Position numbers and translations under genes: made by a program | The notes under the pieces: model-generated | The model's input: only the letters and a program-made list of their open reading frames with translations | The model's database searches: none | What the model was told of the DNA's origin: nothing | Assembly (NCBI GenBank): GCA_016699165.1 | Contig: CP064963.1 | Coordinates: 4,278,001 to 4,342,000, forward strand | Direction of reading: 5' to 3' | Length of the DNA: 64,000 nucleotides | Source of the DNA: Candidatus Melainabacteria bacterium | GTDB taxonomy: Bacteria > Cyanobacteriota > Vampirovibrionia > Obscuribacterales > Obscuribacteraceae | Shown here: piece by piece, positions 1-7,521 of the stretch | Position numbering within the stretch: position 1 is the stretch's first letter | Layout of the letters: every line of letters begins with the position of its first letter

Positions 1-199
1 TGCCGTCTGGAGAAACTCGCGGAAAAGAAAATTCTGCCTGTCCCGCTGTAAATCTGCGAGCAAGACCGCCTTTTAAACTGCATTCCCATATGTCGTCTTC
101 GCAGACAAAATAAATTTTGTCTTTCCAGATGGTGGCATGCCGGTAGTAACCATACTGATCGTAGTCGTCGCCATTAGGTTGTGCCGAGGTTCTGGCCAT
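1..199 (-). CDS. Tricorn protease homologue, N-terminal fragment (runs off the window)
   Basis: The reverse strand from an ATG at 199 stays open to the window edge, giving 66 residues. It contains GYYRHATIWKDKIYFVCEDD followed by an LARRFTAG...FPRVSPDG pattern. This is how Tricorn-type proteases begin: the first WD/beta-propeller strands of a large self-compartmentalising serine peptidase that degrades oligopeptides. Only the propeller start is visible, so the PDZ and catalytic parts cannot be checked. A weak AAGAGA stretch lies upstream of the ATG. A second ATG at 203 is in another frame. The family call rests on recognition of the N-terminal pattern. Confidence 0.75.
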   Translation of the reverse strand, partial: MARTSAQPNGDDYDQYGYYRHATIWKDKIYFVCEDDIWECSLKGGLARRFTAGQAEFSFPRVSPDG

Positions 200-389
200 G
201 CATTTGTCTCTTGTTGCCGGATTCTAGATTTTACCAGTTAAGATATCGGATTTCGCTCCTTATAGCAGCGACAGTTTCCTGACAATCAGTCTGGAAAAAC
301 TAAAAATGTTATATAGCTTGTCATAGTTGGTACACTAAATTTAGGTGGATTGGGAGCCACTGGGGACCCCGGATTTTAAACAGGAAACT

Positions 390-1616
390 ATGCTAGAAAA
401 GCAAGCATCATCCACAGATAACTTCGGCACTTTGGTTTTGAGCACGGGGCTTATTTCTCCGCAGCAAATGGAAGAAGCCAAGAAAACATCCAAGAACTTA
501 AACGTGCCTCTGGAACGGTCTCTTGTTATGCTTGACATGATGTCGGGATTTTTGTTGGGGTTAGTGCAAGAGGCTAACGAGTTAGTATCAAACGGCACCG
601 TATCACTCGATTTGGCTGTAAGAGCTTTGCGCTTAGCCAGACAGCACAACATGAAACTCAAAGACGCCATAGGCGTTTTGGGACAAGTGCACAAAAAAAC
701 TGGGCGTGTGCAAACTATCACAACACCAGTCACTGAGCTGCTTCTTGCCTCAAATATGATCACGATGGAACAGATCGGAAGAGCTGTATCCCAGGCGCAA
801 GACAGTGGAATGCAAACCGGGCGAATTCTGGTTTTAAACAGAGACGTCTCAAGCTGGATGATGACTGCAGTTTTGAATGCATTACTTATGGTCCGCGATG
901 GGAAAATCGAAAAAGATCACGCTAAGGAAGCCATTTCCACCGTTGGCAACAGACGAGTAAGCATCGAACAAGCGCTATTTGAGCTAGGTTTGTATGTAGA
1001 GAAAGAAGGAAACACTGTTCGCATCGGCGAATTAGTTGCAATGGCTGGCTTTGTATCTGAAAGCGACATGCTTGAATGTCTTGAAATCGAGCTTGTAAAA
1101 GAAAAACAGTTTGGACAAATTTTGCTTGAACAGGGCTTAGTCACATCTGAGCTTTTAGAAGCAGCAATCATTTTGCAGGACATGGTAGCAAGCGGAAATA
1201 TTAAGGCCTTTCAGGCAGCTGAAGCTCTGCGTGCTGTTCGCGATACAGGTGTGATGGTATATCAAGCGATGGCTGAGTTGAAACCACCGCCACAAGCTCC
1301 TCAAAAACATATTTCGCCTCAAGATTTGCTGGTAGAAGCGGGTTTTCTGGACCGCGACACCATTCAGCAACTTGTAAGCGATGAAGAGATAAGCTCAATT
1401 CGAGTGGGCAAAAAGGTTCTCGCTGCCGGAATTATTAGTGAAGCATTTTTATATCTTGCACTTAGAACCTATTCCCTTTTCCGTCAGGGATTTCTGTCCG
1501 CTGACCAAGCGACCAAAGCACTGGCTTTGTGTAAGTCAGACAACATGAGTCTGGATGAAGTGCTCTCCAAGCAGGGATGGTTCGTCCCGGCCAGAATGCA
1601 GTGGATTTGGTCTTAG
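390..1616 (+). CDS. Hypothetical protein built of MshEN-like helical repeats
   Basis: A 408-residue protein without signal peptide or membrane span. Several units repeat the pattern L-x-x-x-G-[LF]-[IV]-[ST], followed by a helix and a second LxxxG-type turn. Examples are LVLSTGLISPQQMEEA, LLLASNMITMEQIG, LVAMAGFVSESDMLEC and LLVEAGFLDRDTIQQL. This resembles the MshEN/GSPII_E N-terminal modules of type II secretion and pilus ATPases, some of which bind c-di-GMP, but no ATPase domain follows. The frame opens with a GTG at 345. The ATG at 390 is preferred because AGGA lies at a normal distance from it. The function is unknown, and the repeat resemblance is by eye. Transcription is divergent from the Tricorn-like gene. 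Confidence 0.7.
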   Translation: MLEKQASSTDNFGTLVLSTGLISPQQMEEAKKTSKNLNVPLERSLVMLDMMSGFLLGLVQEANELVSNGTVSLDLAVRALRLARQHNMKLKDAIGVLGQVHKKTGRVQTITTPVTELLLASNMITMEQIGRAVSQAQDSGMQTGRILVLNRDVSSWMMTAVLNALLMVRDGKIEKDHAKEAISTVGNRRVSIEQALFELGLYVEKEGNTVRIGELVAMAGFVSESDMLECLEIELVKEKQFGQILLEQGLVTSELLEAAIILQDMVASGNIKAFQAAEALRAVRDTGVMVYQAMAELKPPPQAPQKHISPQDLLVEAGFLDRDTIQQLVSDEEISSIRVGKKVLAAGIISEAFLYLALRTYSLFRQGFLSADQATKALALCKSDNMSLDEVLSKQGWFVPARMQWIWS

Positions 1617-1622
1617 TTTAAG

Positions 1623-2461
1623 TTAGGCTAGTTCTAGTTTTTTCTCAGCCAGAAGGGCTATTTCAGGTTGGAGATAGCTTTCCAAACCGCCTTCCATCAA
1701 TCTGCGCACATCTTGCATGAAGCGTGCCGCAGGGGCTCCATCTATGCATCTGTGGTCGAAGTTGAGAGCCAGGGTAACCATTTTTCTAATTACAATTTGA
1801 CCGTTTTTAACTACAGCACGCTCTTCTACTTCGCCTACGCCAAATGTGGAAGTAGTGACGCATGGAGGCACCAGGCATTTCACCCCGAATTTGCCCAAAG
1901 TGGACAATCCAAAAGTGGCGCCCATATATCTCAAGCGGACCCAAGGGTATTCGCGTCCCGCCCAAAGAATAAATTTGCGGAAAAGCCAGGGCATATTATT
2001 GAAGCGATTTTGAACATCAAGATGTTCCATATCTTTCATGTCTGCCTCGGCGTAGCCTTTAAGCTCTTCAGCAATCTGGCTCACCGGTTTTGTATCAGGA
2101 TTTTCAATTGCTCCGAAAAATACGGCTGGTTGAGAGCCGATAAAGCGCTCGACCGTGAAACCAGCAACAATATCTCTAAAAGTTGCTAATCTGCCGCCTG
2201 GAGTCCAGCCTGTGCGTGTATCTGGATGATCACGCTGGGCTATGGCAATGGCTTTGAGCAACAATGCGGTAACTGTCACACGCTGACCGACGCCTTTCAA
2301 CTGAATACGCAAGTCTTCAGCCCAGGTAAGGTCGATGTCACAAGTGATGAGAGTAGGAATATGCCCTGATTTATGTATGTGATCAGATCAAGTACGTTCC
2401 AACGCGGACGCGGTACATCAGAAGTGGTGTAGTTGAATAGTTTAGAAAGTAAATTCGCCAT
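1623..2461 (-). pseudogene. 2-oxoacid dehydrogenase-type acyltransferase (catalytic domain only), frameshifted
   Basis: The 3' part (1623 to about 2370) encodes the catalytic domain of E2-type acyltransferases, with the FDHRCIDG active-site motif (His/Asp pair) near the C-terminus. In a second frame, an ATG at 2461 encodes MANLLSKLFNYTTSDVPRPR and reaches ITYI. The first frame then resumes with HKSGHIPTLITCDIDLTW. The join falls at 2371-2383, where an ACAT tetranucleotide is present twice. A third copy would restore a continuous 280-residue protein. No lipoyl or peripheral-subunit-binding domain is present, so even the intact form would be a stand-alone acyltransferase-like protein of unknown substrate. 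It is either a real slippage mutation or a sequencing error. Confidence 0.75.
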
Positions 2462-2643
2462 TAGTGACCCTATTTGAACAAAGTAAGAAATTGATGCCCG
2501 CGATACTAATTATAGATCAAGAGAGATGTTTACAAGAAGTAGCTAAAGTCCTTTTTCTATAAACGTATAAATGACTGTAATAGTTCCAGGTTTTAGCAAG
2601 AAGGATATATAAAGCAAAATTAGTAATTTAACCAAAGCTTCGG

Positions 2644-3882
2644 TCAAACAGGTTTACTCGGCATCTCTCCGCCCATGCGCAAACTGGCTTGAAGGCTATG
2701 TAACTGATCTTTTAAAACCGGTCGTATGACTTTCTCTGGCTCGTAAAAAAGCGACTCGATGATTTGATACAGGCGCGGGTCATGTTCTTTTAAATAACGC
2801 CGACTTTCTTCTATTGAAAATGCGGCCACACTCTCGGCAAAATACTCATGAGAACTGAATCTTGCATAACCAGAAATGAATAAGCGTTTGCTTACTTCGT
2901 GTTGCTTCAAAAGCTCTGAGGCGCCGGGATACTCATCTGGTAATGGATGTTGCTTATCGCACTGGCGAAGCATTTTTTCGTAAAGATCGAATATCTCGTC
3001 TTGTGTCGCTTTGGAAAGAATAAATTCAAGCTGATGTCCAAACTCATGTGCAACCACTAAATTGATTCGGACTTCTAAATATGGCTGATAGCGTGTGTAT
3101 ACAACGGCAAAAGGTCCGTGTTTGTAAAACATTTCCAGGTCTCTGCCCATCTCATCGCGGTCCAAAGTGACATTTCCGGTCCTCACTCCAGTTTGACCAG
3201 CTGCTCCGTGTCGGACATTTCCCAGGGCACAATTGCCTTCGTTGCGGCGTACCGTTTGCAAAATTCCCGAAATGGCCCACAGTTTCATGTTGTCGAATAG
3301 ATATTTCTTTTCTTGTCCCTTAAGCTGGTCATAGTCCATGAAATAACGAATAGTTTCGTCTTCTGCATAAGGCTTGTCGCGTCGTGACAATTTGCGCGTC
3401 CACTCAATTGTCATCGCCTCACCGTTTGATTTTTTACCTTCAAAAGAAAAATTGAGACAAGAATGCTCGTCTAATTCGCGCTTTGTCACTCTCGTTGCGT
3501 AATCACGCACAAATATTTTTCCATCATCGTCGAACTCGCCGATAAATCCATGATCTGGTGCAGCGATTCGACCGTTAATAACGTGAAATGGTACTGAATT
3601 GAATTTAAGACTACCTGTCGGTCCAATCAGTTTATTAGCCTCTCCACATTGAGGCAGGATAAGTTCAAGTCCCCCTGAATCTATGCCCCGAAAAACGCAT
3701 CCGGGAATAGCGTCTACTGGGCGCAAGTTTTTATTTGTGCCAAAAGGACCTGATGTGTGTTGCAGGTAGCCATCGTCGAAAATAAGTCCCACGATTGCTC
3801 CGTCAAGAAAAATCTTGCCAAAATCGACAACCAGGAGCTGTCCATTCAATTCGATAAATCCGCTAGGACCTTTAGTTGTCAT
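2644..3882 (-). CDS. HEXXH zinc-metallopeptidase-like hypothetical protein
   Basis: A 412-residue protein carrying HEFGH at about residues 279-283 (VVAHEFGHQLEF). Further on, EYFAESVAAFS could supply the third zinc ligand and the helix seen in gluzincin-like and ATLF-like peptidases. The N-terminal half is beta-rich and glycine-rich and matches nothing I know. No signal peptide is seen. The frame also extends to a TTG at 3942, but there a TTGCAA and a TACAAT lie 15 bases apart like a promoter, so the ATG at 3882 is preferred. Neither start has a clear ribosome binding site. Peptidase activity is inferred from the motif only. Confidence 0.65.
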   Translation of the reverse strand: MTTKGPSGFIELNGQLLVVDFGKIFLDGAIVGLIFDDGYLQHTSGPFGTNKNLRPVDAIPGCVFRGIDSGGLELILPQCGEANKLIGPTGSLKFNSVPFHVINGRIAAPDHGFIGEFDDDGKIFVRDYATRVTKRELDEHSCLNFSFEGKKSNGEAMTIEWTRKLSRRDKPYAEDETIRYFMDYDQLKGQEKKYLFDNMKLWAISGILQTVRRNEGNCALGNVRHGAAGQTGVRTGNVTLDRDEMGRDLEMFYKHGPFAVVYTRYQPYLEVRINLVVAHEFGHQLEFILSKATQDEIFDLYEKMLRQCDKQHPLPDEYPGASELLKQHEVSKRLFISGYARFSSHEYFAESVAAFSIEESRRYLKEHDPRLYQIIESLFYEPEKVIRPVLKDQLHSLQASLRMGGEMPSKPV

Positions 3883-4084
3883 TTGGTTGCTTTGGGTTAA
3901 TGGAACACTATTAGTATTGTATGGTAGTTTTTCGTATTGCAAGATTGGTGTAAAAACTACTTGAAAAGTCGAATTAATCCGTCAGCAACCTAACTAAGCC
4001 GGGCTAAGATAAGGCATATAGAAGGGTGAGGCAGCTTGAAAAATGCCCGAAAACAGGCACGATATTAACTCACTGAGGAAAAAC

Positions 4085-5620
4085 ATGTCGACAAATGGCA
4101 GCCCAGACCCAGGTCAAGTTGTGCGCAAAATTACAAAGCAAACTACCTGGTGGCAAGCAGTTCTTGCGGTGGGAATTGGCGTCGGGATTGGTTTAACCCT
4201 TTCTAAGACTCTTTCAAATAAGCCAATCGTGTCTTCAATCAAGAATCGTACTGCGGCTATGATTTCTCACAAACTTAGTCCGCATCAAGAATTTCTCAAA
4301 ACAATGGGTCTCGATTTCGTTCCAGAAATAACCCAGCGCACCAATATTCTATTAATGGGTGTCGATTCGAATGGCAAAGGAAATGACCGTTGGGTTAACA
4401 CTCGCTCAGATACTATGGTTTTAGCCAGTCTTAATCCTGAAGACCATTCGGTCGGACTTATTTCAATTCCCAGAGACAGTCGCGTAACTATTCCAGGACG
4501 AGAGCGCAGAGGTCCTGAAAAAATCAACTCAGCTCACGCTATGGGTGGACCTGAACTTGCAGTTGAAACTATCAAAGAAGATTTCGGTATTCCCGTTGAT
4601 CATTATGTGGTGGTCGATACAGACGGATTGAAAGATATTTTTGAAGCGATAGGACCAGTAAAGGTCAACGTCGAAAAGAAAATGAAATATCGCGATAAGA
4701 GTCAGAAACTAAATATTGATCTGACTGAGGGAGAACAAGTTCTAGATCCCAAACAGGTCGAAGGATATGTTCGTTTTCGCCATGATCAAAAGGGTGATAT
4801 TGGAAGAATTGAGCGTCAGCAATGGTTCTTGCGTCAAGCATCATCTAAATTCAAAGATCCATCTATCGTTTTGAAATTGCCTGAGCTGATGCGATTTGCC
4901 AAGGATTATATTGTGACCGATATGTCGGTGAAAGAAATGGCAGCTGTAGCTTTGTTTGCCAAGGACCTGGAATCTAAGAACATCGAAACAGCCATGATTC
5001 CTGGCGAACCGAGGATGATAAACGGTGGTAGTTATTGGATTCCAGATCCACAACTGGCATCACTGGTGGTGCAACGTTTAGCTGGCGCACCAGCCTGTGG
5101 TGAAACTATCGCTCGTGCTGTTTATCCACAAAAATTCCATCTCAAAGATGAATGGAGCGAAGATGCCCTTGAACCAAACGGCAACTTCAACAATGATGTT
5201 TTGCAAAATCAGCTTGCCTCAAGCTATACAGAAGAGCGTCCTTTTTCTTTGATTTTGAAATATCCTCAAGGTAGTGAAGAAGCGGCTCGCAACTATGAAA
5301 AGGCTTTTGAAGTTGCAGGCTACAACGTCCGCTCCAAAGTGAGATGTAAATCTTCAGAATGTCATCATGAGCAAATATTCTTGAACAGTTACAGGGCCGA
5401 CAAGCATTATGTCGATTCTTTCAAAAAGAAGTTTCCATTGATGGATACGTTTGCTGTGGTGATGAATCCCACGCCAGGCACCAGGCATGATATCACTGTG
5501 CAGATTACACCTGACACAGTTTATCCAGTGATTCCCGAAACCGCCAAAACAAAATTTCAGAGCGACGAAGTGGAAGTGGGCGACACCACCGCATCTAAAC
5601 GCGCTGGCAATCGCGGCTAA
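4085..5620 (+). CDS. LytR-CpsA-Psr (LCP) family protein with LytR_C-like tail
   Basis: LCP enzymes transfer glycopolymers from lipid carriers to the cell wall at the outer face of the inner membrane. The protein has a short cytoplasmic N-terminus, one membrane segment (about residues 24-42) and then the LCP domain: TNILLMGVDSNG, SDTMVLASLNP, SIPRDSRVTIPG, KINSAHAMGG and YVRFRHDQKGDIGRIERQQ. These include the conserved Arg and Asp residues that bind the pyrophosphate lipid. The last 130 residues resemble the LytR C-terminal domain. Start: GAGGA lies 6 bases before the ATG at 4085. An in-frame ATG at 4043 would add 14 residues. The 511-aa length suits the family. Confidence 0.88.
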   Translation: MSTNGSPDPGQVVRKITKQTTWWQAVLAVGIGVGIGLTLSKTLSNKPIVSSIKNRTAAMISHKLSPHQEFLKTMGLDFVPEITQRTNILLMGVDSNGKGNDRWVNTRSDTMVLASLNPEDHSVGLISIPRDSRVTIPGRERRGPEKINSAHAMGGPELAVETIKEDFGIPVDHYVVVDTDGLKDIFEAIGPVKVNVEKKMKYRDKSQKLNIDLTEGEQVLDPKQVEGYVRFRHDQKGDIGRIERQQWFLRQASSKFKDPSIVLKLPELMRFAKDYIVTDMSVKEMAAVALFAKDLESKNIETAMIPGEPRMINGGSYWIPDPQLASLVVQRLAGAPACGETIARAVYPQKFHLKDEWSEDALEPNGNFNNDVLQNQLASSYTEERPFSLILKYPQGSEEAARNYEKAFEVAGYNVRSKVRCKSSECHHEQIFLNSYRADKHYVDSFKKKFPLMDTFAVVMNPTPGTRHDITVQITPDTVYPVIPETAKTKFQSDEVEVGDTTASKRAGNRG

Positions 5621-5632
5621 TTACTCTTTTGC

Positions 5633-5728
5633 AAGAAATTTTATTGGTAAGTTCCAGGGGCTGTACTTGAAACGTCGACAGGCTGACAAATTTTGTTTTG
5701 CAAATCAAGCTTCTCAACAAAATTTCTT
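5633..5728. repeat. 96-bp repeat copy 1, with 14-bp terminal inverted repeats
   Basis: Begins AAGAAATTTTATTG and ends CAACAAAATTTCTT, the reverse complement of the start with one mismatch. It matches copy 2 (5791-5886) at about 75 of 96 positions without gaps, counted by eye. It lies just after the LCP gene and has no convincing coding content. It may be a small non-autonomous element or a paired hairpin repeat. Confidence 0.75.
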
Positions 5729-5790
5729 CAGGCAAGGAAAATCCATTTTTGTTTTTGGTTTTGCGAAAGAATCGTCCATGCGGATCACGG

Positions 5791-5886
5791 AAGAAATTTT
5801 ATTGGAAAGTTTTAGTCCTGGTTCTTGAAACTTGCACAGGTGGGCAAATTTTCTTTCAGAAAACAAGCTTCTCAATAAAATTTCTT
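5791..5886. repeat. 96-bp repeat copy 2, with perfect 14-bp terminal inverted repeats
   Basis: Begins AAGAAATTTTATTG and ends CAATAAAATTTCTT, an exact inverted pair. Direct repeat of 5633-5728, separated by 62 bases. The rest of the 5621-6013 gap holds only a small GGCAAG/CTTGCC hairpin at 5921-5934 and the upstream region of the AbiEi-like gene. Confidence 0.75.
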
Positions 5887-6013
5887 AGGGCAAGCGATCT
5901 GAAAACATTTTTTTATTACCGGCAAGGTCTTGCCAGATTCGGTCGTTTAATTTGAACTTTGAAGCGTGAAACGACGTCTTAAGAAGTAGAACCGACTTTG
6001 GGGGAATACTCTT

Positions 6014-6595
6014 ATGGAAACTTTGAATTTGATCCAACATAGGTTGGAAACATTATCGCCTGGTGAAATTTTCACTACTCGCCAAATGCTTAGATTCGGT
6101 CACCGAAGGAAGGTAGACCAAATTTTATACAGACTTGTTAAAGATGGAAGGATTCGGCGCTTGTCTTACGGAGTTTTTTGCAGGAACAAAGAAAATGATA
6201 TGGTATCGCCAACGGTGCAAGATGTAACTCTGATCAAAGTAAGAGGCAACAAAGTAAAAATCGCTGACAAATTTCCATTGAATCAATCGGTTGACGAGAC
6301 ACAGAATTTTATATTTTTTACCGAAGACTATTCGGGAACCTTCTTGTTTCTCGGTCAAAAAGTTGTTTTGAAAAAGATTTGCGGTAGAAAGTATAAATTG
6401 TCTCAATCTGAAATCGGTCGAGCTCTTTTGCGACTATGGTTAAGTGGTCGCAGAAATGTAGATTCTGACGAGGTTCGAATAGTTATTGAGACCTTAAGTA
6501 CGAATGACAAAGCAAAGCTACGAAGCTACCTTCCTTGGATTCCAGGTTGGCTGCACAACTATCTAATCGATGAGATAAACCAATTAGGTTTATAG
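6014..6595 (+). CDS. DUF6088 / AbiEi-like winged-helix regulator (orphan)
   Basis: A 193-residue protein. The N-terminal 60 residues form a winged helix of the DUF6088/AbiEi type: PGEIFTTRQMLRFG, then VDQILYRLVKDGRIRRLSYG. The rest matches the C-terminal part of these proteins (GTFLFLGQKVVLKKICGRKY). AbiEi proteins are the antitoxin and autorepressor of type IV abortive-infection systems. No AbiEii nucleotidyltransferase partner follows: the next gene is korB on the other strand, 3 bases away. It may therefore be an orphan antitoxin or a stand-alone regulator. A GGGGGAA ribosome site precedes the ATG. Upstream lies the 96-bp repeat pair, which suggests an acquired patch. Confidence 0.75.
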   Translation: METLNLIQHRLETLSPGEIFTTRQMLRFGHRRKVDQILYRLVKDGRIRRLSYGVFCRNKENDMVSPTVQDVTLIKVRGNKVKIADKFPLNQSVDETQNFIFFTEDYSGTFLFLGQKVVLKKICGRKYKLSQSEIGRALLRLWLSGRRNVDSDEVRIVIETLSTNDKAKLRSYLPWIPGWLHNYLIDEINQLGL

Positions 6596-6598
6596 AAC

Positions 6599-7480
6599 CT
6601 AGATCAGTTCTTCGACCAGGCTCTTGTAAGTTTCTTTGTTGATTGCTAGAGGTTGTTTAACCAATGCTCCTGCTTTCAATGACATTTCGCCGTCTTCGTA
6701 AGTTGGCATTTCATGCTTGTAGAGAACGCCCAAAGGAAGCTTCTCGTCCCACTCGTATGATTTTTCAAGTGATTTGTAGAGACTTTCAGTCGGGTCGAAG
6801 TCTGTATCTTCGAGTTTGTAGACACGCTCTTTAAACCAAGGATAAGTGTTTATCTTGTTGTAAGTGACGCATGGGCTGAAGGTATCAACCAGGGCGAAAC
6901 CTTTATGATTCATCGCAGCTGCAATTGTGTCGGCAAGCAATTTCTGTTCGCCGGAGAATCCGCGAGCTACAAAAGTAGCACCAGATATCATTGCCAATGC
7001 AAGCGGGTTGATAGGATTTTCGATGTTGCCTTGAGGAGTCGACTTGGTTTTGTGACCTAGTGTTGATGTAGGCGATGTTTGACCGGTGGTCAGACCATAA
7101 ATTTGGTTGTCCATAACCACGTAAGTGACATCGAGGTTGCGACGCATGGCGTGAATCAAGTGACCTACGCCGATACCATAACCGTCTCCGTCGCCGCCGA
7201 CAATGACTACTTTCATGTCTGTGTTCGCCAGGTGTACACCTGTTGCAACAGGCACTGATCTGCCGTGCAAACTATGTACGCCGTAAGAAGTGATGAAGCC
7301 AGGCAAGTTGGATGAGCAGCCGATACCCGATACAACCATCAGGTTCTCAGGTCTAATGCCATTTTTGGCAGCTGCTTCCTGAATAGATTTAAGAACACCA
7401 AAGTCGCCACAACCAGGACACCAGTCTGGATCGACTGGTCCTTTGAATAATTCGACTGGGAGTTCAGTTGCTGTAGCCAT
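6599..7480 (-). CDS. korB: 2-oxoacid:ferredoxin oxidoreductase, beta subunit
   Basis: The TPP-binding subunit of a 2-oxoglutarate- or pyruvate-type ferredoxin oxidoreductase, which decarboxylates a 2-oxoacid to acyl-CoA and reduces ferredoxin. Seen: DPDWCPGCGDFGVL near the N-terminus (CxxC), SGIGCSSNLPGF, and the TPP/Mg motif IVGGDGDGYGIGVGH followed by the conserved MDNQIYGLTTGQ segment. 293 residues is normal for the KorB/two-subunit type. It follows korA by 41 bases on the same strand, so the two form one operon. Assignment to 2-oxoglutarate rather than pyruvate or another 2-oxoacid is not certain from sequence alone. Confidence 0.9.
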   Translation of the reverse strand: MATATELPVELFKGPVDPDWCPGCGDFGVLKSIQEAAAKNGIRPENLMVVSGIGCSSNLPGFITSYGVHSLHGRSVPVATGVHLANTDMKVVIVGGDGDGYGIGVGHLIHAMRRNLDVTYVVMDNQIYGLTTGQTSPTSTLGHKTKSTPQGNIENPINPLALAMISGATFVARGFSGEQKLLADTIAAAMNHKGFALVDTFSPCVTYNKINTYPWFKERVYKLEDTDFDPTESLYKSLEKSYEWDEKLPLGVLYKHEMPTYEDGEMSLKAGALVKQPLAINKETYKSLVEELI

Positions 7481-7521
7481 TTTTTTTAGTCCTCTGTTTA
7501 TAAATGGATGCTTGCGTTAAG

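Noticed and set aside
5698..5955. An 85-codon plus-strand ORF across the 96-bp repeats
   Set aside because: It lies on the inverted-repeat copies and has no ribosome site or protein-like composition; a by-product of the repeats.
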